Assembly: GCF_947499265.1 (NCBI RefSeq)
Contig: NZ_CANMNK010000010.1
Location: 62,001-126,000, forward strand
DNA from: an uncultured Roseobacter sp.
GTDB taxonomy: Bacteria > Pseudomonadota > Alphaproteobacteria > Rhodobacterales > Rhodobacteraceae
DNA length: 64,000 nt
Direction of reading: 5' to 3'
A program made the position numbers and the translations under genes. The notes under the pieces are model-generated. The model made no database searches. It saw nothing but the letters and a program-made list of their open reading frames with translations, and was not told the DNA's origin. Positions within the stretch are counted from its first letter, which is position 1, and the number at the start of each line of letters is the position of its first letter. Below, piece by piece: positions 35,737 through 44,039 of this stretch.

Positions 35737-36192
35737 TTACTCGCTCAATTCTGCTTGGACACGTCGCGCCAGATTTGCTTGCATCTGCTGAAAGGCGGGG
35801 CCGATGCTCTGCATTGTCTGAGCCATGAAGGGGTTCATCTTTTTCATCGCCGATGCTCCCTCCTCGGAGGAATAAAATGCCGCCAACGCTTTGATCTCTG
35901 CCAGGGTGAAGGTTTCTGCCATGCCGGAAATGATCGCGCTCTCCATCGCCGGGCGGATGCTGGCGAGTTCCTCGGATACAATTTTTGCCACTGTTGCCTG
36001 CTTGTCAGCCGGAAGGCTGCCGCCGATCAGGCCCATCTGCGCCATAACCCCTTCTGGTGACAGCATGTCATCCATCAGGCCCTGTTGACCCTTGCTGTTT
36101 ACATAGGCTTCAGCGGCTTCGAGGCGTTCCGCGTCTTCTGCCAGAACACTTGAAGCCAGAAACACCGTGATGAGAAATGTGAGAATACGCAT
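35737..36192 (-). CDS. DUF2059-type secreted protein inside the ABC operon
   Basis: The 151-residue protein is taken from the ATG at 36192, which has an AGGTGG site 4-5 bp upstream; an in-frame GTG at 36201 is less likely. A signal peptide (MRILTFLITVFLASSVLAE) implies a periplasmic product. The body is helical, and TLAEIKALAAFYSSEEGASAMKKMNPFMAQTMQ is the typical core of the DUF2059 family, whose function is unknown. It fits with 11-bp and 2-bp gaps between dppC and dppD, so it is transcribed as part of the transporter operon and may assist it. Confidence 0.82.
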   Translation of the reverse strand: MRILTFLITVFLASSVLAEDAERLEAAEAYVNSKGQQGLMDDMLSPEGVMAQMGLIGGSLPADKQATVAKIVSEELASIRPAMESAIISGMAETFTLAEIKALAAFYSSEEGASAMKKMNPFMAQTMQSIGPAFQQMQANLARRVQAELSE

Positions 36193-36203
36193 GTGGTCCA
36201 CCT

Positions 36204-37160
36204 TTATCTGAGGCGCGGGTTAAGGGCATCGCGCAACCAATCGCCCAGAAGATTGACGGAGAGGGCAAGCGCCAGAAGCGTCACCGCGGGGAAGAGTAGG
36301 ATCCACCATTCGCCGGAGAAGAGGAACCCCTGCCCGATCCGGATCAGCGTGCCGAGGCTGGGTTGTGTCGGCGGCGCGCCGACGCCCAAGAAACTGAGCG
36401 TTGCTTCGGCGATGATTGCCAGCGCCAGCGAGATCGTCGCAATCACCAGCACCGGGGAGAGCACATTTGGCAGGATATGGCGCAACATGATCGCACCGGA
36501 CCCCCGCCCGATCAGCCGCGCGGCCTGTACGTATTCCTTATTCTTCTCGACCAGCGTCGCCCCTCGCACAACACGGGCAAACTGCACCCAATCGCTGAGG
36601 CCGATGGCGATGATCAAGACCCAAATCGCCATTTGGTCGCGGTATTCGACCGGCGTGATCCCCTTGGCCACGCCAAAAATCAGCATGGCCACGAGGATCG
36701 CGGGGAAGGTCAGCTGCACATCGGCGACCCGCATGATGATGGTCTCGGTCCAGCCGCCGAGATATCCGGCGAGCAGCCCAAGCGTGACACCCAGCACCAT
36801 GGCAAAGAGCACCGCCGCCGCCCCCACAAAGAGCGATATGCGCATGCCGTAGAGGATGGTGGAGAAGACATCGCGCCCCTGATCATCGGTCCCCAACCAG
36901 AAGACATCGCCGGTGAAGGCATTCGGCTCCATCGGCCTGGAGAACCCATTCATCAGGTTGAGCGAGCCCGGGTCAAAAGGGTTGTAGGGTGCAATCAGCG
37001 GGGCAAAGACAGCGCAGAACACCATAAAGAACACCACCAGCGCGGATACGATCGCAACCGGCGATTTCTTAAACTGATAGGCAAAATCGCTTTCAAGCGC
37101 GACGCGCAGACGGGAGCGTTCCTGCGGTTTGGCGGGGGTGTTCAAGGAGGTATCCGCCAT
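36204..37160 (-). CDS. Peptide ABC transporter permease (DppC/OppC)
   Basis: This 318-residue permease has an N-terminal OppC_N segment (VAIVSALVVFFMVFCAVFAPLIAPYNPF), six TM helices in all, and the BPD loop around LSDWVQFARVVRGATLVEKNKEYVQAARLIGRGS, the EAA motif that contacts the ATPase. The GTDDQGRDVFS segment is typical of DppC proteins. It overlaps dppB by one base. It forms the transmembrane channel with DppB. Confidence 0.93.
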   Translation of the reverse strand: MADTSLNTPAKPQERSRLRVALESDFAYQFKKSPVAIVSALVVFFMVFCAVFAPLIAPYNPFDPGSLNLMNGFSRPMEPNAFTGDVFWLGTDDQGRDVFSTILYGMRISLFVGAAAVLFAMVLGVTLGLLAGYLGGWTETIIMRVADVQLTFPAILVAMLIFGVAKGITPVEYRDQMAIWVLIIAIGLSDWVQFARVVRGATLVEKNKEYVQAARLIGRGSGAIMLRHILPNVLSPVLVIATISLALAIIAEATLSFLGVGAPPTQPSLGTLIRIGQGFLFSGEWWILLFPAVTLLALALSVNLLGDWLRDALNPRLR

Positions 37161-38140
37161 CAGTGCGCCGCCGTTCTGTCCACACGCAAGCGCGGATCAA
37201 TAGCAAAATAGAGCAGGTCGACGATGAGATTGATGCCCACAAACATGACAGAGATCAACATCAGGTAGGCCGCCATCACCGGAATATCGACAAACTGGAT
37301 GGCGTTGATGAACAAGAGGCCCACACCAGGCCACTGAAAGACGGTTTCAGTGATGATCGCGAAGGCGATGATCGACCCAAGCTGCAATCCGGTGACCGTA
37401 ATGACCGGCACCAGCGTGTTTTTCAGCGCGTGCCGAAAGTTTACCGCGCGTTCGCGCAATCCCCGGGCCCGGGCAAAGCGGATGTAGTCCTGCCGCAGCA
37501 CTTCAAGCATCTCTGAACGTACCAGCCGCATAATTAAAGTCATCTGGTAAAGTCCCAGCGTAATGGACGGTAAAATAAGCGCTTTTAGCCCGGACTCCGT
37601 CAGAAATCCGGTGGACCATCCCCCCAGCATCACCGTGTCCCCGCGGCCGAAACTGGGCAGCCAGCCCAGCTCCACCGAGAAGAGGTAGATCAGCAATATC
37701 CCGATCAGAAACGTCGGCAGGGATACCCCGATCAGTGACACGGACATGATCGCATTGGCAGCAAAGCCGTTGCGCCTGATCGCGGTAAAAACCCCCAACG
37801 CGATACCGATGCTGATCGCAAGAAACCCCGAAACCGCAGCCAGCTCCAGCGTCGCGGGCGCGCGTTCGATCAGGATGTCAGAGACCGGACGGCCCTGCCG
37901 ATAGCTGACCCCGAAATTGCCCTGTGCCGCACCCTGCAGGAATTTGAAATACTGCACGGCAAAGGGTTGATCGAGCCCAAGCTGGGAGCGCAGCCGTTCG
38001 ATGTCAGCCTGCGTGCGCTCCTGCCCCAGCATATTGTCGACCGGATCACCCACAAATCGAAACATGGAGAACGCAACAAGGCCCACAACCAGCAAAACGA
38101 TGGCCGACTGAAACACGCGTTGGATGACGTAGGCTAGCAT
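37160..38140 (-). CDS. Peptide ABC transporter permease (DppB/OppB)
   Basis: This 326-residue permease has six TM helices. The first helix is followed by FVGDPVDNMLGQERTQADIERLRSQLGLDQP, typical of DppB. The EAA loop is SEMLEVLRQDYIRFARARGL. It is first of the two permease genes and lies 52 bp downstream of a family-5 binding-protein gene. Confidence 0.93.
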   Translation of the reverse strand: MLAYVIQRVFQSAIVLLVVGLVAFSMFRFVGDPVDNMLGQERTQADIERLRSQLGLDQPFAVQYFKFLQGAAQGNFGVSYRQGRPVSDILIERAPATLELAAVSGFLAISIGIALGVFTAIRRNGFAANAIMSVSLIGVSLPTFLIGILLIYLFSVELGWLPSFGRGDTVMLGGWSTGFLTESGLKALILPSITLGLYQMTLIMRLVRSEMLEVLRQDYIRFARARGLRERAVNFRHALKNTLVPVITVTGLQLGSIIAFAIITETVFQWPGVGLLFINAIQFVDIPVMAAYLMLISVMFVGINLIVDLLYFAIDPRLRVDRTAAH

Positions 38141-38192
38141 AGGTTCTTTTGTGTCCCGTTGCGGCTCAGGTCAAGGTCAGGGCCTGCAGGTT

Positions 38193-39758
38193 TCAATTGA
38201 CGGTAACCCACCGCAGGATGAAGAAGTTGTCCGGGCGTTGCGTCAGGTCGATGTTCGCTTGCGTCCCCCAGACCAGGGGCTGCACGTAGAGCGGCACATA
38301 AGCGACCTCATCCTGAAGGATCTTGGTGCTTTCGTCCAGCATGGCCTGACGTTTGCTGTCATCGATCTCTGATTGGATCATCGGCAACAACTCGTCAATT
38401 CGCGCGTTGGAAAACCCGCCAAAGTTCCACGACCCCAGCTTCTTTTCCTCATTGGGTGTGCTGGCCAGGAAGCGGATCGGGTGCTCTGCATCGAAGGTGC
38501 CGGGCGACCAGCCCAAGAGGTACATGTCATAGTTGTCAGCCCGCAATTCAGGCCAGTAATTCTGCACCGGCATTGCGTCCAGCGTCGCCTTGATGCCGAC
38601 CTGCGCCAACATGCCGGTGACCGCCTGACACACGGCCTCGTCATTCAGATAGCGGTCGTTGGGGCATTTCAGACCCAGCGAGAACCCGTCGGCATACCCC
38701 GCTTCTGCGAGCAATGCGCGCGCCTTTTCCGGATCGTAGGCGGGACGCTCTGCCATCGACGCGCTATAGCCACGCATCGCCGGGCTGACCAATTGGCTCA
38801 CCTCTTCTGCGTTGCCGCGCATGATCGTTTGCAGGATCGCAGGCACGTTGACCGCATGGGCCACGGCCTGACGGACCCGCACATCGGCAAAAGGATTGGC
38901 ATCAGAGGTTTCACCCGAATACTTCAGCGCCTCGGCCTCATGCGGAAACCCCAGCATGATCACCCGCGCCTCGATTCCCTGGATGACCTTGACCTTTGCG
39001 TTCGAGGCCAGTCGCGCCGTATCCTGAATGGGCACCGGATTGATGAAATCCACATCCCCTGAGAGCAGCGCGGCAACGGCTGTCGCCGGGTTCTGGATCG
39101 GCGTCAGTTCCGCACGCGTCACATTATGCGTCGCCTCGTCCCACCAACCGTCAAAGGGCTCCAGAACGGTGCGCAGACCGGGCTCGCGCGCGACCACCTT
39201 GAAAGCGCCCGTGCCATTTGTGTTCAGCGTGGCGTAATTGCCGTTGTCCTTGTCGGGCCGCACCGCATTGTTGGCCTCCGCCCAGCCGGAATCGAGGATC
39301 ATCCAATTCGCGATGCTGTCGGGAAAGATCGGATTTGGCGCGCTGGTCAGAATGTCGACGGTATAATCGTCCACCACCCGCACTTCGGACACAGGCGCAA
39401 ACCAGCTGCGGGTATCGGAGCCTTCGTCAGAGGCCCGTTCGTAGGAAAAAAGTACGTCCTGCGCGTCAAATGTGCTGCCATCGTGGAAGGTGACCCCTTC
39501 CCGCAGGGTGAAGCGCCAGCCCTCACCGGCACCGATGGGTTCCCAGGCCGTCGCCAGCGCGGGCTCGATACTCATGTCCTTGCCGCGCCGGACCAGACCT
39601 TCGTAGACGTTGTTCAGAAACCCCAGTACCGGCGCGGAGTTTACCGCATGCGGGTCCATGGTCTGAGGGTCCGTCGTCTCTGCCCAGGTGAATTCTTCGG
39701 CATTGGCGACAGAAGCAAGTGCGAGAGCAGCAGCGGCAATTCGAACAGAGCGGAGCAT
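38193..39758 (-). CDS. Family-5 extracellular solute-binding protein (second copy)
   Basis: This 521-residue protein has a cleavable signal peptide (MLRSVRIAAAALALASVANA). The SBP_bac_5 features are in order: DPQTMDPHAVNSAPVLGFLNNVYEGLV, FTLREGVTFHDGSTFDAQDVLFSYERA, NATVAALLSGDVDFINPVP-type segment and NDRYLNDEAVCQAVTGMLAQVGI. The periplasmic protein delivers substrate to DppBC. It is a close paralogue of the binding protein at 39866, showing local duplication. Confidence 0.92.
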   Translation of the reverse strand: MLRSVRIAAAALALASVANAEEFTWAETTDPQTMDPHAVNSAPVLGFLNNVYEGLVRRGKDMSIEPALATAWEPIGAGEGWRFTLREGVTFHDGSTFDAQDVLFSYERASDEGSDTRSWFAPVSEVRVVDDYTVDILTSAPNPIFPDSIANWMILDSGWAEANNAVRPDKDNGNYATLNTNGTGAFKVVAREPGLRTVLEPFDGWWDEATHNVTRAELTPIQNPATAVAALLSGDVDFINPVPIQDTARLASNAKVKVIQGIEARVIMLGFPHEAEALKYSGETSDANPFADVRVRQAVAHAVNVPAILQTIMRGNAEEVSQLVSPAMRGYSASMAERPAYDPEKARALLAEAGYADGFSLGLKCPNDRYLNDEAVCQAVTGMLAQVGIKATLDAMPVQNYWPELRADNYDMYLLGWSPGTFDAEHPIRFLASTPNEEKKLGSWNFGGFSNARIDELLPMIQSEIDDSKRQAMLDESTKILQDEVAYVPLYVQPLVWGTQANIDLTQRPDNFFILRWVTVN

Positions 39759-39797
39759 GACAGGACCCTTTGCGATATTGTGTCAGAAAAGCGGGGC

Positions 39798-39822
39798 GGC
39801 GCAGGCCACGCGAGCCTGCGCC
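39798..39822. other. Stem-loop between the two binding-protein genes
   Basis: Perfect 9-bp arms GGCGCAGGC and GCCTGCGCC enclose a 7-nt loop. Placed between two SBP genes, it may stabilise the upstream mRNA or lower read-through, as REP-like hairpins often do. No T run follows on the minus strand. Confidence 0.5.
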
Positions 39823-39839
39823 ATGGTTTTGGAGAGATC

Positions 39840-39858
39840 GCGCCCCTGGATCGGGCGC
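39840..39858. other. Stem-loop just after the first binding-protein gene
   Basis: GCGCCC (39840-39845) pairs with GGGCGC (39853-39858); flanking bases extend the stem. It lies 7 bp past the stop codon of the binding-protein gene at 39866 and acts in tandem with the hairpin at 39798. It is a candidate transcript-end protection or attenuation element. Confidence 0.45.
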
Positions 39859-39865
39859 GTGTCTC

Positions 39866-41446
39866 TTAGTTCAGCTTGAAGTACTTGATTTTCGGGGAAT
39901 CTTCCGCCTCGACAACTGTGTCGACATTGGATTTCATGCCCCAGTTCAGCACCTGGTGGTGGATCGGAATGTACAGTTTTTCATCCTGAACGACCTGCCA
40001 GATCGCCGCGATATCCGCATCCCGCGCTTCCAGGTCGGTGTTGGAGGCGAGGCTTTGGATTTTCGCGTTCAGATCATCGTTGGTGTAGCGCGTTGCATTC
40101 CACGATCCGTATTTGTCGTCACGACCATGTACGAGGAAGTTGAAGATGTATTCGGAATCGTAGGTCGGCACACCCCAGCCCAGCATGTAGAAATCCGTCT
40201 CCAGATTGCTCAGCAACGGGAAGTGCTGCGCCTTGGGCTTGGCGTCAAGGTTCACGGTGACGCCGATTTGCGCCAACATACCAACAGCCGCCTGACAGAT
40301 CGCTTCATCGTTGATGTAGCGGTCATTCGGGCAGTCGAGCTGGATCGAGAAGCCATCGCCATAGCCAGCCTCGCCCATCAAGGTCTTGGCCTTATCGAGA
40401 TCGGTCGTGGAAGACGCATCCATCGTCTCATCCCAGCCGTTCACGAAGGGCGGCGCGATCATGCCCGCAGGCGCGGACTGCCCGCGCATCACCACTTGCT
40501 GGATGGCATCACGGTTGATCGCAAGGTTCATGGCTTCGCGCACGCGCACATCCGCCAGCGGATTTGCACCATCGACGCTGTCATTGGCGAGGTCTTCGTC
40601 GCCCACGTTCATGCCAAAGAAGATGACACGGTTCTGCGGTGCCGTGCGTACATCCAGACCATCGGTTTCTGCCACCCGGCCCAGATCCTGTACCGGCACG
40701 TCCTGGATGAAATCCACCTCGCCCGACAGCAGTGCCGCGACACGGGTCGCTGCGTTCTGGATTGGCGTGTAGATGATCTCGGTCACTTCCAGCGGAAATT
40801 CACCGATGCCCCAGTAGTTTTCGTTCAGCGCCAGCACGGTTTTCACATCCGGCTCGCGGCTGACCACCCTGTAAGGCCCTGTGCCGTTGGCATTTTTGGC
40901 AGCAAAAGTATCTTCGCCGCCCTCATAGTCCTGAACTTTGACAGCGTTGTTCGCCTCGGCCCAGTCCTTGTCCATGATGAACATGTTGGTCAGGTTGTTG
41001 GGCATGATCGGGTTCGGACCATTGGTCACGATCTCGATGGTGTAGGCGTCCGGCGCACGCACTTCCGCAACAGAAGCAAGCAGTTCCTTGTAGTCGGAAT
41101 CTTCCGTCATCGCGCGTTCGAGGCTGAATTTGACGTCAGAGCTGTCAAAGGCTGAGCCGTCATGGAACGTGACGCCTTCGCGCAGCGTGAAAGTCCAGAC
41201 GTTCGGGTCGTCTTCGGACGGTGCCCATTCGGTGGCCAGCGCTGGCACAATCGTGCCCGCGTGATCGCGGTGAACGAGCGGTTCCATGATCTGATGGGCC
41301 AGCGTCGAGGTCGGCCCTTCGTTTTGAGCATGTGGATCAAGTGTCAGTGAATCGCCCGCGCGCGCCCAACGCAGCGTCTCTGCGCTGGCCAGTGCCGTAC
41401 TCGACAGCAGCAGGGCGACGGACAAAAGTGAGGTCGTAATTTTCAT
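39866..41446 (-). CDS. Family-5 extracellular solute-binding protein (first copy)
   Basis: From the ATG at 41446 (GGGGAGAT site) the protein has 526 residues with a signal peptide (MKITTSLLSVALLLSSTALASA). DSLTLDPHAQNEGPTSTLAHQIMEPLV, FTLREGVTFHDGSAFDSSDVKFSLERA and NDRYINDEAICQAAVGMLAQIGV match SBP_bac_5 proteins for peptides, polyamines or glutathione-like compounds. It lies 125 bp downstream of the C45 gene, a gap that contains a small hairpin (41488-41509) and might hold a separate promoter. Confidence 0.92.
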   Translation of the reverse strand: MKITTSLLSVALLLSSTALASAETLRWARAGDSLTLDPHAQNEGPTSTLAHQIMEPLVHRDHAGTIVPALATEWAPSEDDPNVWTFTLREGVTFHDGSAFDSSDVKFSLERAMTEDSDYKELLASVAEVRAPDAYTIEIVTNGPNPIMPNNLTNMFIMDKDWAEANNAVKVQDYEGGEDTFAAKNANGTGPYRVVSREPDVKTVLALNENYWGIGEFPLEVTEIIYTPIQNAATRVAALLSGEVDFIQDVPVQDLGRVAETDGLDVRTAPQNRVIFFGMNVGDEDLANDSVDGANPLADVRVREAMNLAINRDAIQQVVMRGQSAPAGMIAPPFVNGWDETMDASSTTDLDKAKTLMGEAGYGDGFSIQLDCPNDRYINDEAICQAAVGMLAQIGVTVNLDAKPKAQHFPLLSNLETDFYMLGWGVPTYDSEYIFNFLVHGRDDKYGSWNATRYTNDDLNAKIQSLASNTDLEARDADIAAIWQVVQDEKLYIPIHHQVLNWGMKSNVDTVVEAEDSPKIKYFKLN

Positions 41447-41571
41447 GGTGATCTCCCCTGTTTTTTTCTGGTGCCAATCTTTGGGACGGGGCTGCATTTG
41501 GCAAGCCCCTTCTGCAATCTAAACGGGAATGTTATTGATACTATTGGGAAAAATTTAACGGTGCTTAGAAT

Positions 41572-42543
41572 TCAGGCAGCGCCCGGGATCAGAATCTGCC
41601 GACCGCCTTCTTCAAAGGCTTTCATCGACAGCGGCCAGACCGTCCCCGGCCAACGCAACTCCATCTCCAACCGTCGCGGGCGGTAAACAGCCGTATAGAG
41701 TGTCCCGAAGCCCGCGTTGAACGCGGTCGAGTAAAGCGGCGGTTTGAGAAAGGCACTGATGAACTTCTCTTCGGGATCACGGTGCAGTGTAAGCCTTTGT
41801 AATAAAAATCTTTCGCGTTCCACCGTTGCCGTGAACCGCGCATGGCTGACCCATTCCACATTTTCCTGATGATTGGTGGCCACCGCCGCATGGGTGATCA
41901 AGGCAGGCCGGTCCGGCGCCATCATCGCGGTCAGATAGCGACGTTTTTTATCCAGCACGGTCACGTTGTAGCTCATATGCGTCGGCACCCGCGCCAGCAC
42001 ATCGCCAGCTTCTTCGGCCGTATTGCAGGTCTGCAGCACGTAACGCAGGATCAGGGGCACGCCGAACCCGTCGCCCACCACCCGTCTGCCGCCGAACGTC
42101 AGTGAAATGCTGAGGCCTGCGTCATTCACCCCATCGACCAGCCCCCAGAGCCCGTCTGAGGTGCCCATTACCCGACGCCCCTGCCAATTGCTGTGCAGCA
42201 CAAGACTGTCGAAGGCATTGGGATTGTAGTCATAATTGCGCACCATTACCGGCTGTTTGCCGGTCCAGATCGCCTGGCTGCACCCCGCCAGATAGGGCGG
42301 CGGGCAGTAGAATGACAGGAACCGCGCAGCCAGATCGCCGCCGCCCGCCAATTCGCAGAGCTCTTCGTAGAGCGGTACGATTTCCGGCATGTGCCGCTTG
42401 AGTGCACGGTGAGATTCCGCATAGGTCGGGCGCGCGGTCTCACCCTCCTTCAACCACCAGCGTTTATAATCTGGCCAGTATTCGGCGAAAAGCCCGGACC
42501 ATTTCGGCCCGGGCGTTTCTTCACTTACGGCGCGCCATAACAT
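41572..42543 (-). CDS. C45-family Ntn hydrolase/acyltransferase (penicillin acyltransferase-like)
   Basis: This 323-residue protein carries the C45 pattern: a roughly 87-residue propeptide region, then LAGCSQAIWTGKQPVMVRNYDYNP, in which Gly-Cys88 would be the autocleavage site and Cys88 the N-terminal nucleophile. SDGLWGLVDGVNDAGLSISLTFGG and THAAVATNHQENVEW complete the core. Family members hydrolyse or transfer amide-linked acyl groups, as in isopenicillin N acyltransferase. There is no signal peptide, so it is cytoplasmic. It sits between the ATP-grasp and transporter genes. Confidence 0.82.
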   Translation of the reverse strand: MLWRAVSEETPGPKWSGLFAEYWPDYKRWWLKEGETARPTYAESHRALKRHMPEIVPLYEELCELAGGGDLAARFLSFYCPPPYLAGCSQAIWTGKQPVMVRNYDYNPNAFDSLVLHSNWQGRRVMGTSDGLWGLVDGVNDAGLSISLTFGGRRVVGDGFGVPLILRYVLQTCNTAEEAGDVLARVPTHMSYNVTVLDKKRRYLTAMMAPDRPALITHAAVATNHQENVEWVSHARFTATVERERFLLQRLTLHRDPEEKFISAFLKPPLYSTAFNAGFGTLYTAVYRPRRLEMELRWPGTVWPLSMKAFEEGGRQILIPGAA

Positions 42544-42564
42544 GGGGTGCGCGGTCCTTTCGGT

Positions 42565-44016
42565 TCAGAGGATTTTGAACGCCGGATCAGCCAAAGCCGT
42601 CGCGGTGGGCAGCGGTTTTGCCGTCACAGTTTGCTTGATCCCGTGGATCCACTTTTTCGCCCGTTCATTCAACCGGAAATTCTTTGTCATCGACCGGCCC
42701 CGCGTGACCAGAATGCCGATGTCTGCCCCCTCATAGCGATAATCACCCGGTTGCAGAATGCGCAGGAAAAACGCTTCGTTCTCGCTTTCCACCGCCCGAC
42801 GGTGATAATCGAAACGGTCATAGACCACGCGACCATCCTCCAGCATCTTGTAGATGCCGGTCTCCGGGCTGCCGGTGCAGATGTCCACACTATCATCGGT
42901 ATGTTTGATCACCATCTGCGACCAGCTGTCGATATTCGCGCTGTCGGCCCAGCGGGCATTCAGCTCATCCACATCCAGGTTGAATTTCTTTTTCGAGAAT
43001 TCCAGCAGGTGGAACAGGAAAAGCGGCGCATCCGCATGGGCAAAGGCCGCGTGGTTGGTCATGGAGGACGCGCCCGTGATGCGCGGGTTCAACTCGCCCA
43101 GCCACAAATCGCCGGTCTTCTTGTCGATCAGGAAATCCAGCTCGAAATACCCGCGATAGCCTTCCTTGCGCAGTTGCTCGCCGAATTTGAAGGTCAGATC
43201 CCGCGCCTTCTGACGCACCTTCGGCGGGAAGGCGGTGGAGAGGATTTCATTGCCACACCAGCCGCCGCGATAGGGTGTCAGCTCCTTGAAACCCACCAAT
43301 TCCGTCATCAGCGGGCCAACGATGGTGCCTTCCTTGGTGGCGCAGGCCTCAATGGCTGATCCGCGGCAATCGATCCGCTTCATGATCTTGATCTCACCCT
43401 CGCCGACGATTTCATGCTCATGCCGCCGGAAATCGGCCTCGGACTTGATGAAGAACGTCGTGTGCCCGGAATCGCCAAAGGCCGATTGCAGCACCAGATC
43501 ATGCCCGATCTTGGCCTTTTCGCAGGTCTTCTTCAGGTCTTCATAGTCTTTCACTTCCGCCAGAACATTCGGCACCGACGGCACACCCGCCTTGTTGCCA
43601 ATCCGTACTGTTTCGATCTTGTTGTCCATCTTGGTGCGCAGCTTGGCCTTGGGGAACCAGACATCCGCCCCCAACTCCTTCGACAACCGCTCCGTCTCCG
43701 CATCGAACATCAGGAAGACGAATTTCGGCTTGCCGCCGCGCCGCTTGATGAAATCAATCACCTCCTTGTGCTGCAGCAGGTAGTTGTTGATGTCCTCGAT
43801 GGACTGGAATTCCGCATGCGGCTGCTCGGAGGGGCAGAACACATTCGGGTGCTTGCCGCCGTAGCAATCAATGTAGCAGATGTATTTGAAATTCTTCACC
43901 CATTCGTCCAGCCCCAACAGATTGAAATTCGTGGCCGAGATGAAATAGACCGGGTCCTCGTTGCGGTGGAAATAGCGGCGGATCTCCGAGATGTTCTTAA
44001 GAACCGTAGCAGCCAT
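42565..44016 (-). CDS. ATP-grasp ligase-like protein of unknown substrate
   Basis: This 483-residue protein has an N-terminal alpha/beta domain (1-130), an ATP-grasp core (about 130-320) with LVLQSAFGDSGHTTFFIK as the glycine-rich ATP loop, and LWLGELNPRITGASSMT (Glu308/Asn310) as the metal site. A roughly 160-residue C-terminal domain has no recognised function. ATP-grasp enzymes form amide or carboxylate bonds through an acyl phosphate. It lacks the biotin carboxylase assembly partners, so a peptide- or amide-forming role fits better. It follows the decarboxylase gene by 23 bp. Confidence 0.8.
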   Translation of the reverse strand: MAATVLKNISEIRRYFHRNEDPVYFISATNFNLLGLDEWVKNFKYICYIDCYGGKHPNVFCPSEQPHAEFQSIEDINNYLLQHKEVIDFIKRRGGKPKFVFLMFDAETERLSKELGADVWFPKAKLRTKMDNKIETVRIGNKAGVPSVPNVLAEVKDYEDLKKTCEKAKIGHDLVLQSAFGDSGHTTFFIKSEADFRRHEHEIVGEGEIKIMKRIDCRGSAIEACATKEGTIVGPLMTELVGFKELTPYRGGWCGNEILSTAFPPKVRQKARDLTFKFGEQLRKEGYRGYFELDFLIDKKTGDLWLGELNPRITGASSMTNHAAFAHADAPLFLFHLLEFSKKKFNLDVDELNARWADSANIDSWSQMVIKHTDDSVDICTGSPETGIYKMLEDGRVVYDRFDYHRRAVESENEAFFLRILQPGDYRYEGADIGILVTRGRSMTKNFRLNERAKKWIHGIKQTVTAKPLPTATALADPAFKIL

Positions 44017-44039
44017 GTCTTATGTCCTCTCTGTTGGTT

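Noticed and set aside
39770-41155. Long plus-strand open frame opposite the binding-protein gene
   Set aside because: It is antisense to a clear SBP_bac_5 gene; the codon pattern and composition are those of a shadow frame.
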